Shown one piece after another: positions 1 through 4,799 of a stretch of DNA of 5,675 nucleotides. The stretch is taken from positions 1-5,675 of the forward strand of contig DAOVXE010000056.1 of the NCBI GenBank assembly GCA_030636285.1, read 5' to 3'. Position 1 is the stretch's first letter, and every line of letters starts with the position of its first letter. The translations under genes were made by a program, and so were the position numbers. The notes under the pieces were generated by a model. It did not search any database, was not told where the DNA came from, and saw only the letters and a list, made by a program, of their open reading frames with translations. This DNA comes from Candidatus Falkowiibacteriota bacterium (GTDB lineage Bacteria > Patescibacteria > ABY1 > BM507 > UBA12075).

Positions 1-168
1 ATAACGTTTAATAGAATACCTTACATTAAAAATCCACAAATGTCAAAGCCAATTTCATTTAATGAATACCGATATCTGAAGTTTTTAATTTTCTATCTTA
101 ATTTTATCATAAAGAAAAGAGAATTAAAAATTTGGGTCGTAATAAAATTTTTCTCATTATTATATTAA
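1..168 (+). CDS. possible C-terminal end of an unidentified protein, cut by the window edge
   Basis: Frame 1 is open from the first base to a TAA at 166-168 (55 codons), while the other two forward frames hit stops within the first few codons. In DNA this rich in A and T, an open run of this length is unlikely but not impossible by chance. The visible tail is basic and hydrophobic, with charged and aromatic residues mixed (for example PISFNEYRYLKF, then a stretch rich in Phe, Ile and Lys), as in the ends of some membrane-associated enzymes. I do not recognise a family. An internal ATG at 40-42 has no ribosome binding site, so this is more likely a gene tail than a small complete gene. The hairpin at 244-280 could be its terminator. 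Confidence 0.4.
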   Translation: MTFNRIPYIKNPQMSKPISFNEYRYLKFLIFYLNFIIKKRELKIWVVIKFFSLLY

Positions 169-194
169 GAAATTTTATGTAGCCAGATATCGCG

Positions 195-223
195 TTGTTA
201 TCGGATGTATTGTTCTTTATAAA
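195..223 (+). promoter_or_regulatory. sigma70-type promoter, left (rightward) copy
   Basis: TTGTTA at 195-200, a 17-bp spacer and TATAAA at 218-223 form a good core promoter, with the start expected near 230. The only thing immediately downstream on this strand is the G-rich hairpin with its T-run (244-280), so transcription should stop after about 50 nt. Apart from two spacer bases it is identical to the promoter of the leftward gene. Confidence 0.6.
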
Positions 224-229
224 ATAAAT

Positions 230-281
230 ATTTTTAAGGTGAGAGAGGAAGCGGGTGGGTGGGTGTCGCCTCCTCTTTTTG
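230..281 (+). ncRNA. candidate short transcript of about 50 nt
   Basis: This interval is inferred only from the promoter at 195-223 and the terminator-like hairpin at 244-280. It would carry a G-rich stem-loop and about 14 leading bases. A 17-codon frame from GTG at 239 exists, but it has no spaced ribosome binding site and runs through the hairpin, so I do not call it a gene. If the leftward membrane-protein mRNA extends this far, the RNA would be antisense to its 3' untranslated part. No RNA family is recognised. Confidence 0.3.
244..280 (+). terminator. intrinsic terminator-like hairpin with a G-rich loop
   Basis: Bases 244-253 pair with 267-276 (10 positions, one A-C mismatch at 250/270). 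The 13-base loop is GGTGGGTGGGTGT, and a run of Ts ends at 280. The T-run is only on the plus strand, so it ends rightward transcription: the short transcript from the promoter at 195-223, or read-through from the frame ending at 168. Three GGG tracts at 253-263, plus a GG at 247-248, could instead form a G-quadruplex. This G-rich patch stands out in a very AT-rich region. Confidence 0.6.
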
Positions 282-327
282 TAAGTTATTAGTTTTTTTT
301 GGGGTATTTTTATAATTTTGTTTAAGT

Positions 328-681
328 TTAACTTGAAGATTCGATTCGAAAAGCAACATCATCGCCGTAAATAATATACGGAATATTCATACGTAACATC
401 ACGCAATACATTCTGAACAAGAATATACCATCAGCGAGTAAAAGAATTATAATGTAAATCGGTAATTCCTCTACGGCTATCGTAATTATACTCATAAAGC
501 ATAACCCAAAAAGTAGCATAGTATAAAAAATTATTTCGCTGGTGTCGTTACTAAAAAGACGTTGAAAAAAAGTCGTGTCATGTGAATATCCACATTTTTT
601 TACTATCATTTTTTTTTCGCAAACCCACCAAAAATAACAGACAAAAATACAATTGATAAAAAGCTTGTGCAATGATTTCAT
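328..681 (-). CDS. small hydrophobic membrane protein, 117 residues, unknown function
   Basis: I do not recognise this family. The start at 681 is supported by AAGGAG at 689-694, seven bases upstream, and by a full promoter at 726-754. Likely membrane segments are residues 7-20, 50-70 and 73-90. Between the first two lies a polar, basic stretch (about 22-49), and the C-terminal 20 or so residues are polar and end in three serines. Six cysteines (11, 15, 21, 30, 61, 93) are many for this length. The stop is TAA at 328-330; no T-run terminator is visible after it on its strand. It stands alone, facing away from hicBA, inside a 45-bp inverted repeat. It is the only gene here with a Shine-Dalgarno site, which suggests strong expression or foreign origin. 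A small membrane toxin, an immunity-type protein or a mobile-element passenger are possibilities only. Confidence 0.65.
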   Translation of the reverse strand: MKSLHKLFINCIFVCYFWWVCEKKMIVKKCGYSHDTTFFQRLFSNDTSEIIFYTMLLFGLCFMSIITIAVEELPIYIIILLLADGIFLFRMYCVMLRMNIPYIIYGDDVAFRIESSS

Positions 682-688
682 TTTTTAT

Positions 689-694
689 CTCCTT
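689..694 (-). promoter_or_regulatory. strong Shine-Dalgarno site of the leftward gene
   Basis: Read on the minus strand this is AAGGAG, seven bases before the ATG at 681-679. It fixes the start of the 117-residue protein and is the only clear ribosome binding site in the window; the eight rightward genes have AT-rich leaders without one. Confidence 0.8.
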
Positions 695-725
695 TTTTTG
701 TTTTTCACCCCTTAAAAATATTTAT

Positions 726-754
726 TTTATAAAGAACAATATTTCCGATAACAA
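726..754 (-). promoter_or_regulatory. sigma70-type promoter of the leftward membrane-protein gene
   Basis: On the minus strand TTGTTA (754-749), a 17-bp spacer and TATAAA (731-726) give a good core promoter. The expected start is near 719, leaving a leader of about 38 nt with the Shine-Dalgarno site. The whole unit is repeated, inverted, at 195-239. Confidence 0.7.
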
Positions 755-883
755 ATTATATGCGAACTTATCAATATTCTGTTTAATTTCACTTAAAATT
801 ATATACGAAATATGTAGATAAAGCAAGTGTGTAATATTACAGCTTTTAGTTTTTGAATTTTTGTGATAATTTAGCAGCAGCAA
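755..883. other. AT-rich gap between the leftward gene and the hicBA promoter
   Basis: I see no gene in this stretch; all frames are broken by stops. It holds one perfect 10-bp palindrome, GTAATATTAC at 831-840, about 43 bp before the hicBA -35 box, and a short AGC triplet run at 873-881. It separates two divergently transcribed units. Confidence 0.5.
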
Positions 884-912
884 TTGACATTTTAGCTTAT
901 TTTTTTTATACT
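884..912 (+). promoter_or_regulatory. hicBA(-alaS) promoter
   Basis: TTGACA at 884-889, a 17-bp spacer and TATACT at 907-912 match the consensus at 11 of 12 positions. The start is expected near 919, giving a leader of about 50 nt before hicB. The first eleven bases from the -35 box (TTGACATTTTA) are the same as in the infA promoter at 3632. No other promoter of this quality lies before alaS, so it probably drives all three genes. Confidence 0.75.
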
Positions 913-938
913 AAATTTAGTTAATAAAATATTTTATT
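911..938. promoter_or_regulatory. two palindromes at the hicBA start site, candidate operators
   Basis: CTAAATTTAG (911-920) is a perfect 10-bp palindrome overlapping the -10 box and start. AATAAAATATTTTATT (923-938) is a perfect 16-bp palindrome just downstream. Toxin-antitoxin operons are usually autoregulated at such sites, but AT-only palindromes also arise easily by chance in this DNA, and the HicB here has no obvious DNA-binding domain. Confidence 0.3.
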
Positions 939-969
939 CTATAATATTAATAAAGTTATTATAAAAAAT

Positions 970-1293
970 ATGTTAAATAAAATATTTCGTTTATTTTTTC
1001 CAGGTCTGTCAACTGAAGAGATAAAGAAAAAATATAATATTCCAGATACATTTCATTTAAAGATTAGAATAACTAATGATGGTTATTTTATTTTAACTTG
1101 CGAAGAATTATCAGGGTTAGTAACAGAGGCGAATAACGGCAAGGAATTGTTGAAAATGTTTAATGATGCTGTATTAACTTATTACGATGTGCCCAGGCGA
1201 GAATGTGATATAGTTTATAATCAGATGAATATTGATGGTTATGGCAACTTTGTATTAGAGACAAAAACTAATAAGATTCTACAAACTGTTTAA
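970..1293 (+). CDS. hicB: HicB-like antitoxin
   Basis: The 107-residue product resembles the HicB family, antitoxins that bind and block the HicA mRNA endonuclease. The HicB-like fold (a degenerate RNase H-like domain) covers about residues 27-75: a beta strand FHLKIRI, the turn TNDGYFIL, a segment with ELSGLVTEANNG in the place of the usual 'PElpGcltqGdT' motif, and the helix KELLKMFNDAVLTYY. Residues 1-26 and 76-107 match no domain I know, and no ribbon-helix-helix or helix-turn-helix is apparent, so autoregulation may need the HicA complex or be absent. The ATG at 970 has no Shine-Dalgarno site, like its neighbours. hicA follows after 9 nt. Antitoxin-first order is one of the known arrangements. 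The family call rests on the HicB pattern together with the HicA-like partner. Confidence 0.7.
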   Translation: MLNKIFRLFFPGLSTEEIKKKYNIPDTFHLKIRITNDGYFILTCEELSGLVTEANNGKELLKMFNDAVLTYYDVPRRECDIVYNQMNIDGYGNFVLETKTNKILQTV

Positions 1294-1302
1294 TTTTGTT
1301 TT

Positions 1303-1560
1303 ATGGGCAGAAAAGATTTTAATAGAAAACAATGCATAAAGGCTTTAAAAAAATTAGGATTTACAAAGAAGAATGTTCGCAGAGGAAAGCATGACAAATT
1401 TATTCCACCTGAAAATTTATTAGAAAACAAAAGAGAAGGGCAACCTTCTTTTATTATGCTTCCAAGAGGTAGAAATCTACATTGTCAGTTAGAAATACTT
1501 AAAGAGTTATGGGCATTTGGCGGAGATGAATTAGTTGACGCTTTTATGAAATATATTTAG
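1303..1560 (+). CDS. hicA: HicA-like mRNA interferase toxin
   Basis: HicA toxins are small dsRBD-fold proteins that cleave mRNA with a conserved histidine. This 85-residue product shows the family layout: an N-terminal helix (about 7-18, KQCIKALKKLGF), the strand with the histidine motif GKHDKF (28-33; His30 is the likely catalytic residue), a second strand SFIMLPRG (49-56), and a C-terminal helix (61-71, CQLEILKELWA). The usual motif is G-S-H; Lys replaces Ser here. Cys61 onward extends into a helix ending GGDELVDAFMKYI, somewhat longer than minimal HicA proteins. Basic residues crowd the first 30 positions, as expected for RNA binding. It lies 9 nt after hicB and only 12 nt before alaS, with no terminator between. 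Start ATG 1303, stop TAG. Confidence 0.75.
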   Translation: MGRKDFNRKQCIKALKKLGFTKKNVRRGKHDKFIPPENLLENKREGQPSFIMLPRGRNLHCQLEILKELWAFGGDELVDAFMKYI

Positions 1561-1572
1561 ATCACTAAAAAT

Positions 1573-3429
1573 ATGAAAGGCAATGAAATAAGGCGAAAAT
1601 ATTTAGAATTTTTTAAAAGCAAAGGACATGTAATTATCCCAAGCGCTTCTTTAATGCCGGAGAACGACCCTACCACTTTATTTATCAGCTCCGGTATGCA
1701 GCCTTTGATCCCGTATTTAATGGGCGAGAAGCATCCGGACGGCAAGAGATTGGTAAACAGTCAAAAATCATTTCGTTCCGGCGATATTGAGGAAGTGGGG
1801 GACAACCGGCACAATACTTTTTTTGAAATGCTTGGGAATTGGAGTTTAGGGGATTATTTTAAAAAAGAACAATTAAATTGGGTTTTTGAATTTTTAACCA
1901 AAGAATTAAAAATTGATCCGAAAAGACTATATGTTACGGTTTATTCAGGAAATAAAGAAATTGGAGTAGAAAGAGACAATGAATCAGTTGAGATTTGGAA
2001 AGAAATTTTTAAAAAACATAATATTGATTTCAGAGATTATGACAATAGCGAGACTGAGGGCATGCGGGATGGGCGTATTTTTTATTATGGTGATGATAAA
2101 AATTGGTGGAGCCGTTCCGGTGAGCCGGCTAATATGCCGGTTGGGGAGATAGGCGGGCCGGACAGCGAAATATTTTATGATATGGGCGCTGAATTAAAAA
2201 GGCATGAAAATTCAGAATGGAAAGACAAGCCATGCCATGTTAATTGTGATTGCGGACGTTTTATTGAAGTTGGGAACAGTGTATTTATTGAATTTATCAA
2301 GAAAGAGGATGGTTTTAAGGCATTAAAGCAGAAAAACGTGGATTTTGGCGGGGGATTAGAGAGATTGGCTATGGTATCTGAGGGAAAAGATAATGTGTTT
2401 GAGACTGATCTTTTTATTAATATTTTAAAGAAGATTGAAGAATTATCCGGCAATAAAAAATACCGCGACAATATGAAAGCCTTTGAAGTAATTGTCGACC
2501 ACATGAAAGGAGCGACATTTATTATGGGCGATGACAAGGGAGTAGCGCCAAGAAATGTTGACCAGGGTTATATTGTCAGGCGCCTGATCCGGCGGGCGAT
2601 CCGTTTTGGCCAACAATTGGGAATTACAAAAAGCAGCTGGACCAAAGAGATCGCGCGGATCATTATTAACGACTATAAAGAGGCTTATCCGGAACTTAAC
2701 CGGAACGCGGAGTTTATTATAAATGAAACAGAGAAAGAGGAGGATAAATTTATGAAAACTTTGGTTAAGGGCGAAAAAATGATAAGCAACGATAAAATGG
2801 ACGGCAAAGCCGCGTTTAATATATTTCAGACCTATGGCTACCCGGTGGAAATGACCAAGGAAATTGTTGCTGAGCGCGGCATTAAGCTGTCTCATGAGTT
2901 TGACGCTGAATATAATGAAGCAATGGAAAAACATCAGTCGCTATCACGGACAGCGGCCGAAGGTAAATTTAAAGGCGGATTAGCCGACCAGAGCGGAGAA
3001 ACAACCAAGCTACATACTGTCTGCCATCTTTTACTTGAATCTTTAAAAAGAGTCTTGGGCGATCATATTCACCAAAAAGGAAGCAATATCACGGCCAAGC
3101 GCCTGCGTTTTGATTTTTCCCATAACGCGAAAATGACAGATGAAGAAAAAGACCGGGTTGAAAAACAAGTAAATGAAGCAATTCAGGCCGATTATCCGGT
3201 TAGCTTTGAAGAAATGAGCCTGAAGGAAGCGAAAAAAATAGGCGCGGAAGGAGTTTTTGAATCTAAGTATGGAGACAAAGTAAAAGTATATTCTGTAGGT
3301 GATTTTTCTACTGAAATTTGCGGAGGTCCGCATGTTAATAATACTAATAAGATTAATGGCGTGTTTAAGATAAAAAAAGAACAAAGCTCTGGCGCCGGAG
3401 TAAGGCGGATAAAGGGAATATTAGAATAG
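1573..3429 (+). CDS. alaS: alanine--tRNA ligase, compact form lacking the C-terminal domain
   Basis: It charges tRNA(Ala) with alanine in the cytoplasm and clears mischarged Ser/Gly-tRNA(Ala). The class II catalytic core spans about 1-270: motif 2 region RHNTFFEMLGN (79-89) and motif 3 GGGLERLA (259-266). The helical tRNA-binding part follows (about 300-450). The editing domain keeps its metal site: HTVCH (481-485) and CGGPH (583-587), with Pro where most homologues have Thr. The 98-residue distance from the second His to the Cys is the same as in the E. coli enzyme as I remember it. The usual segment with the FYPEGGGQ-type motif before the editing domain is missing; about 20 residues containing KFKGGLAD bridge the gap. 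The protein ends right after SSGAGVRRIKGILE, so the C-Ala/dimerisation domain is absent. There is no sign of a frameshift, as the 3' flank is non-coding. This compact form fits what I recall from Patescibacteria. It starts 12 nt after hicA, without a Shine-Dalgarno site. Confidence 0.96.
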   Translation: MKGNEIRRKYLEFFKSKGHVIIPSASLMPENDPTTLFISSGMQPLIPYLMGEKHPDGKRLVNSQKSFRSGDIEEVGDNRHNTFFEMLGNWSLGDYFKKEQLNWVFEFLTKELKIDPKRLYVTVYSGNKEIGVERDNESVEIWKEIFKKHNIDFRDYDNSETEGMRDGRIFYYGDDKNWWSRSGEPANMPVGEIGGPDSEIFYDMGAELKRHENSEWKDKPCHVNCDCGRFIEVGNSVFIEFIKKEDGFKALKQKNVDFGGGLERLAMVSEGKDNVFETDLFINILKKIEELSGNKKYRDNMKAFEVIVDHMKGATFIMGDDKGVAPRNVDQGYIVRRLIRRAIRFGQQLGITKSSWTKEIARIIINDYKEAYPELNRNAEFIINETEKEEDKFMKTLVKGEKMISNDKMDGKAAFNIFQTYGYPVEMTKEIVAERGIKLSHEFDAEYNEAMEKHQSLSRTAAEGKFKGGLADQSGETTKLHTVCHLLLESLKRVLGDHIHQKGSNITAKRLRFDFSHNAKMTDEEKDRVEKQVNEAIQADYPVSFEEMSLKEAKKIGAEGVFESKYGDKVKVYSVGDFSTEICGGPHVNNTNKINGVFKIKKEQSSGAGVRRIKGILE

Positions 3430-3436
3430 GAAAGGT

Positions 3437-3578
3437 AAATTTTCAATTTACGAATTTTCAAACAATGAATTAATTCATCAATTTATTAATTTTTTAATGA
3501 ATGTTAATTCGTATTTTTTATCTAAAATTGTAAAATTAATTAATTGAAAATTGTTTGTAAATTGTAAATTGAAAATTT
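3437..3578. repeat. long imperfect inverted repeat after alaS
   Basis: Bases 3437-3466 pair with 3550-3578 over 29 positions, with one bulged G (3452) and one mismatch; the outer 15 bp (3437-3451 with 3564-3578) are perfect. The arms are built from one word, AATTGAAAATT, which occurs at 3542-3552 and 3567-3577 and inverted at 3438-3448. The 83-bp interior holds a 14-bp palindrome ATGAATTAATTCAT (3465-3478) and T-runs. There is no coding potential. As RNA it could end alaS transcription in either direction, but the stem is almost all A-U. It may equally be a small repeat element. Confidence 0.75.
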
Positions 3579-3631
3579 AAATATGTAATATTAGTTAAAT
3601 TTTATATTATTACAGTAAACATATAATATCC

Positions 3632-3660
3632 TTGACATTTTATTAATTAAAATATATAAT
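3632..3660 (+). promoter_or_regulatory. perfect consensus promoter of the infA-ribosomal protein cluster
   Basis: TTGACA at 3632-3637, exactly 17 bp, and TATAAT at 3655-3660 match the sigma70 consensus at all 12 positions. The start is expected near 3667, leaving a leader of about 135 nt before infA. No comparable promoter is seen in the later spacers, so it probably drives infA-rpmJ-rpsM-rpsK-rpsD together. Confidence 0.8.
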
Positions 3661-3702
3661 TAGCTTACGATTAAAAATGCAAAAAGAATTATTTTAATCT
3701 AT

Positions 3703-3783
3703 TTTTACCTGATTTGGTAAAATTTTTAGATTTTGCCAAGTTTTTTGTTTTGCGCGTTTAATTTATTTTTTATTTAAACGTGT
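3703..3783 (+). promoter_or_regulatory. infA leader with two candidate hairpins
   Basis: The first hairpin pairs TTTTACC (3703-3709) with GGTAAAA (3716-3722) and is followed by a T-run. The second pairs 3752-3761 with 3774-3783 (10 pairs, two of them G-U) around a T-rich loop and ends 18 nt before the infA ATG. Ribosomal-protein operons often carry leader structures bound by one of their products, but I recognise no known motif, and both stems are weak. The rest of the gap 3579-3801 holds only the promoter. Confidence 0.3.
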
Positions 3784-3801
3784 AATAAATTATATTAGTT
3801 A

Positions 3802-4044
3802 ATGAGTAAAAAAAAAGATAACAAGCCACTGGATTCTAAAGATTTTATAGAAGTTAAGGGAGAGGTGCTTGAGCTTCGGCCGGCCGCTACCTTTAAAGTA
3901 ATGCTTGAAAACGGGCATGAGATTTTGGCTCACTTATCAGGGCGGATGCGTATGCATCGTATTAGAATTTTGCCCGGTGATAAGGTTAAGATCCAGATGA
4001 GCCCTTATGATCTTAGTAAGGGAAGAATTACATACAGAATGTAA
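3802..4044 (+). CDS. infA: translation initiation factor IF-1
   Basis: IF-1 binds the A site of the 30S subunit and helps IF-2 and IF-3 set up initiation. The 80-residue product has the single OB fold of the family at about 15-80, with the diagnostic blocks [35 protein letters not shown] (36-51), [10 protein letters not shown] (53-62) and the C-terminal [13 protein letters not shown] (67-79). Typical bacterial IF-1 is about 72 residues; the excess is a lysine-rich N-terminal lead ([12 protein letters not shown]). The ATG at 3802 is the only sensible start, although no Shine-Dalgarno site precedes it. It opens the ribosomal cluster, its usual position just before rpmJ, but no secY-adk-map genes lie upstream: alaS does. 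Confidence 0.96.
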   Translation: MSKKKDNKPLDSKDFIEVKGEVLELRPAATFKVMLENGHEILAHLSGRMRMHRIRILPGDKVKIQMSPYDLSKGRITYRM

Positions 4045-4064
4045 CTAGGAAAGTCAAAAGTAAC

Positions 4065-4167
4065 TGTCATCCTGAGGAGTGCCTGCCGATAGGCAGGTAA
4101 CGACGAAGGATCTCGTTTCTGTATCCACGGGATTCTTCATCCCGATAGCTCGGGATTCAGAATGACA
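4065..4167. repeat. palindromic repeat-like element with three internal hairpins
   Basis: The ends form an imperfect inverted repeat: TGTCATCCTGAG at 4065-4076 against TTCAGAATGACA at 4156-4167. Inside are a 6-bp stem with a GATA loop (CCTGCC/GGCAGG, 4082-4097), an 11-pair stem with two G-U pairs (4105-4115 with 4128-4138), and a 7-bp stem with a TAGC loop (ATCCCGA/TCGGGAT, 4139-4156). It is much richer in GC than the neighbouring spacers. The 'GTCAT-CCTGAG ... GAAGGATCTC ... GATTC-AGAATGAC' pattern resembles a dispersed palindromic repeat I have seen in intergenic DNA of many unrelated bacteria, including CPR genomes (from memory). It fills most of the infA-rpmJ gap and ends 14 bp before rpmJ. 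No coding potential; no transposase. Confidence 0.75.
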
Positions 4168-4181
4168 AAAAAATTATTTTT

Positions 4182-4295
4182 ATGAAAGTTCGTGCTTCGG
4201 TAAAAAAAATTTGCAAAGACTGTAAAACCACCCGCCGCAAAGGCAGGGTTGTTGTTATTTGCAAAAACCCAAAGCATAAACAAAGACAAGGTTAA
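4182..4295 (+). CDS. rpmJ: ribosomal protein bL36
   Basis: This 37-residue protein of the large subunit has the full family signature: [15 protein letters not shown] at the start, KGRVVVIC in the middle and [10 protein letters not shown] at the end. Cys11, Cys14, Cys27 and His32 form the zinc ribbon, so this is the zinc-binding form. Length is exactly typical. No Shine-Dalgarno site precedes the ATG at 4182; the leader is a run of A then T. Between infA and rpsM it holds its standard place. Confidence 0.97.
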   Translation: MKVRASVKKICKDCKTTRRKGRVVVICKNPKHKQRQG

Positions 4296-4303
4296 GTTAG
4301 TTT

Positions 4304-4382
4304 GTAAAGTTCATAAAGTTAGAAAGTCAAAAGTTGGACATTCAAGCTAATCTCAGAGAACAGCTAACTTTATAAACTTTAT
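4304..4382. repeat. AT-rich inverted repeat between rpmJ and rpsM
   Basis: Bases 4304-4322 pair with 4364-4382 over 19 positions with one mismatch and one G-T pair, around a 41-base loop. Each arm is itself a direct repeat of the word ATAAAGTT or its variants, which continues to about 4395. No gene fits in this 111-bp gap. It may be a repeat-derived spacer or an RNA structure that tunes rpsM expression within the operon. Confidence 0.65.
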
Positions 4383-4406
4383 AACTTTATACTTTTAACT
4401 AAATTT

Positions 4407-4799
4407 ATGGCAGTACGCATTGCTGGAGTTACAATTCCTAATGAAAAACGAGTTGAGATCGCCTTGACTTATATTTTTGGCATTGGCAAAGTAACGTCAG
4501 GGATTGTTTTAAAATCAGCCAAAGTTGATTTGAATACCAGAGTTAAAGATTTAAAGGAAGATGATGTAAATAAACTCCGGACCATAATAGAAAAAAATTA
4601 TAAGGTTGAAGGGGATTTGAAACGGGAAGTAGTTGGTAATATTAAGCGTTTAAAAGAGATCGGTTCATACCGGGGACTGCGACATCAACGCGGTTTGCCT
4701 ACCCGCGGACAGCGGACAAAAACCAATAGCCGGAGCGTACGGGGCAATGTAAGGCGCACAATGGGTTCAGGCAAGACAGCGGCGGCGCAAAAAACATAG
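4407..4799 (+). CDS. rpsM: ribosomal protein uS13
   Basis: uS13 sits in the head of the 30S subunit, contacts the P-site tRNA and bridges to the 50S. The 130-residue product starts with the family block [20 protein letters not shown], has the TYIFGIGK motif (21-28), the helical middle, and the hallmark [20 protein letters not shown] (86-105), followed by TNSRSVRG and a basic tail. It is slightly longer than usual (about 115-125), the excess being the C-terminal [10 protein letters not shown]. The ATG at 4407 matches the family start; there is no Shine-Dalgarno site. Stop TAG at 4797-4799, whose G begins the tandem repeat before rpsK. Confidence 0.97.
   Translation: MAVRIAGVTIPNEKRVEIALTYIFGIGKVTSGIVLKSAKVDLNTRVKDLKEDDVNKLRTIIEKNYKVEGDLKREVVGNIKRLKEIGSYRGLRHQRGLPTRGQRTKTNSRSVRGNVRRTMGSGKTAAAQKT

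Larger units (their letters stand above)
195..754. repeat. 45-bp inverted repeat pair (195-239 and 710-754) enclosing the membrane-protein gene
   Basis: The left arm 195-239 and the reverse complement of the right arm 710-754 agree at 43 of 45 positions, with no gaps. The two mismatches are adjacent, at 206-207 on the left. The match begins exactly at a -35 hexamer (TTGTTA) and ends just past the expected transcription start (AAGG). Outside and inside these limits the flanks do not match. Each arm is therefore a whole core promoter, and both point inward. A recently duplicated promoter unit, terminal repeats of a small element, or recombination sites are all possible. I see no target-site duplication and no transposase. 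Confidence 0.9.

Noticed and set aside
70..192. 9-bp inverted repeat CGATATCTG (70-78) / CAGATATCG (184-192)
   Set aside because: It is short with a spacing of over 100 bp, and the left arm falls in a possible coding frame; chance is a sufficient explanation.
239..292. 17-codon frame starting GTG within the short transcript
   Set aside because: There is no spaced ribosome binding site, the start would be about 10 nt from the RNA end, and the frame runs through the terminator stem.
1561..1572. Riboswitch, T-box or attenuator before alaS
   Set aside because: Only 12 nt separate hicA from alaS, and no leader structure fits there.
1557..1745. Leftward open frame opposite the start of alaS
   Set aside because: It lies antisense to the conserved catalytic core of alaS, shows no family resemblance and has no ribosome binding site.
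1573..3429. alaS as a pseudogene or truncated by frameshift
   Set aside because: The frame is clean, ends after a conserved RRI block, and the downstream DNA encodes no C-terminal domain in any frame; the short form looks native.
2175..3461. Several leftward open frames opposite alaS (2175-2537, 2443-2934, 3043-3384, 3192-3461)
   Set aside because: They overlap each other and a clear alaS frame, and their Phe/Ser/Leu-rich products are what the complement of Lys/Glu-rich coding DNA gives.
4065..4167. tRNA or other classical RNA gene
   Set aside because: Three separate hairpins do not form a cloverleaf, and there is no T-loop sequence or CCA end; a palindromic repeat explains it better.
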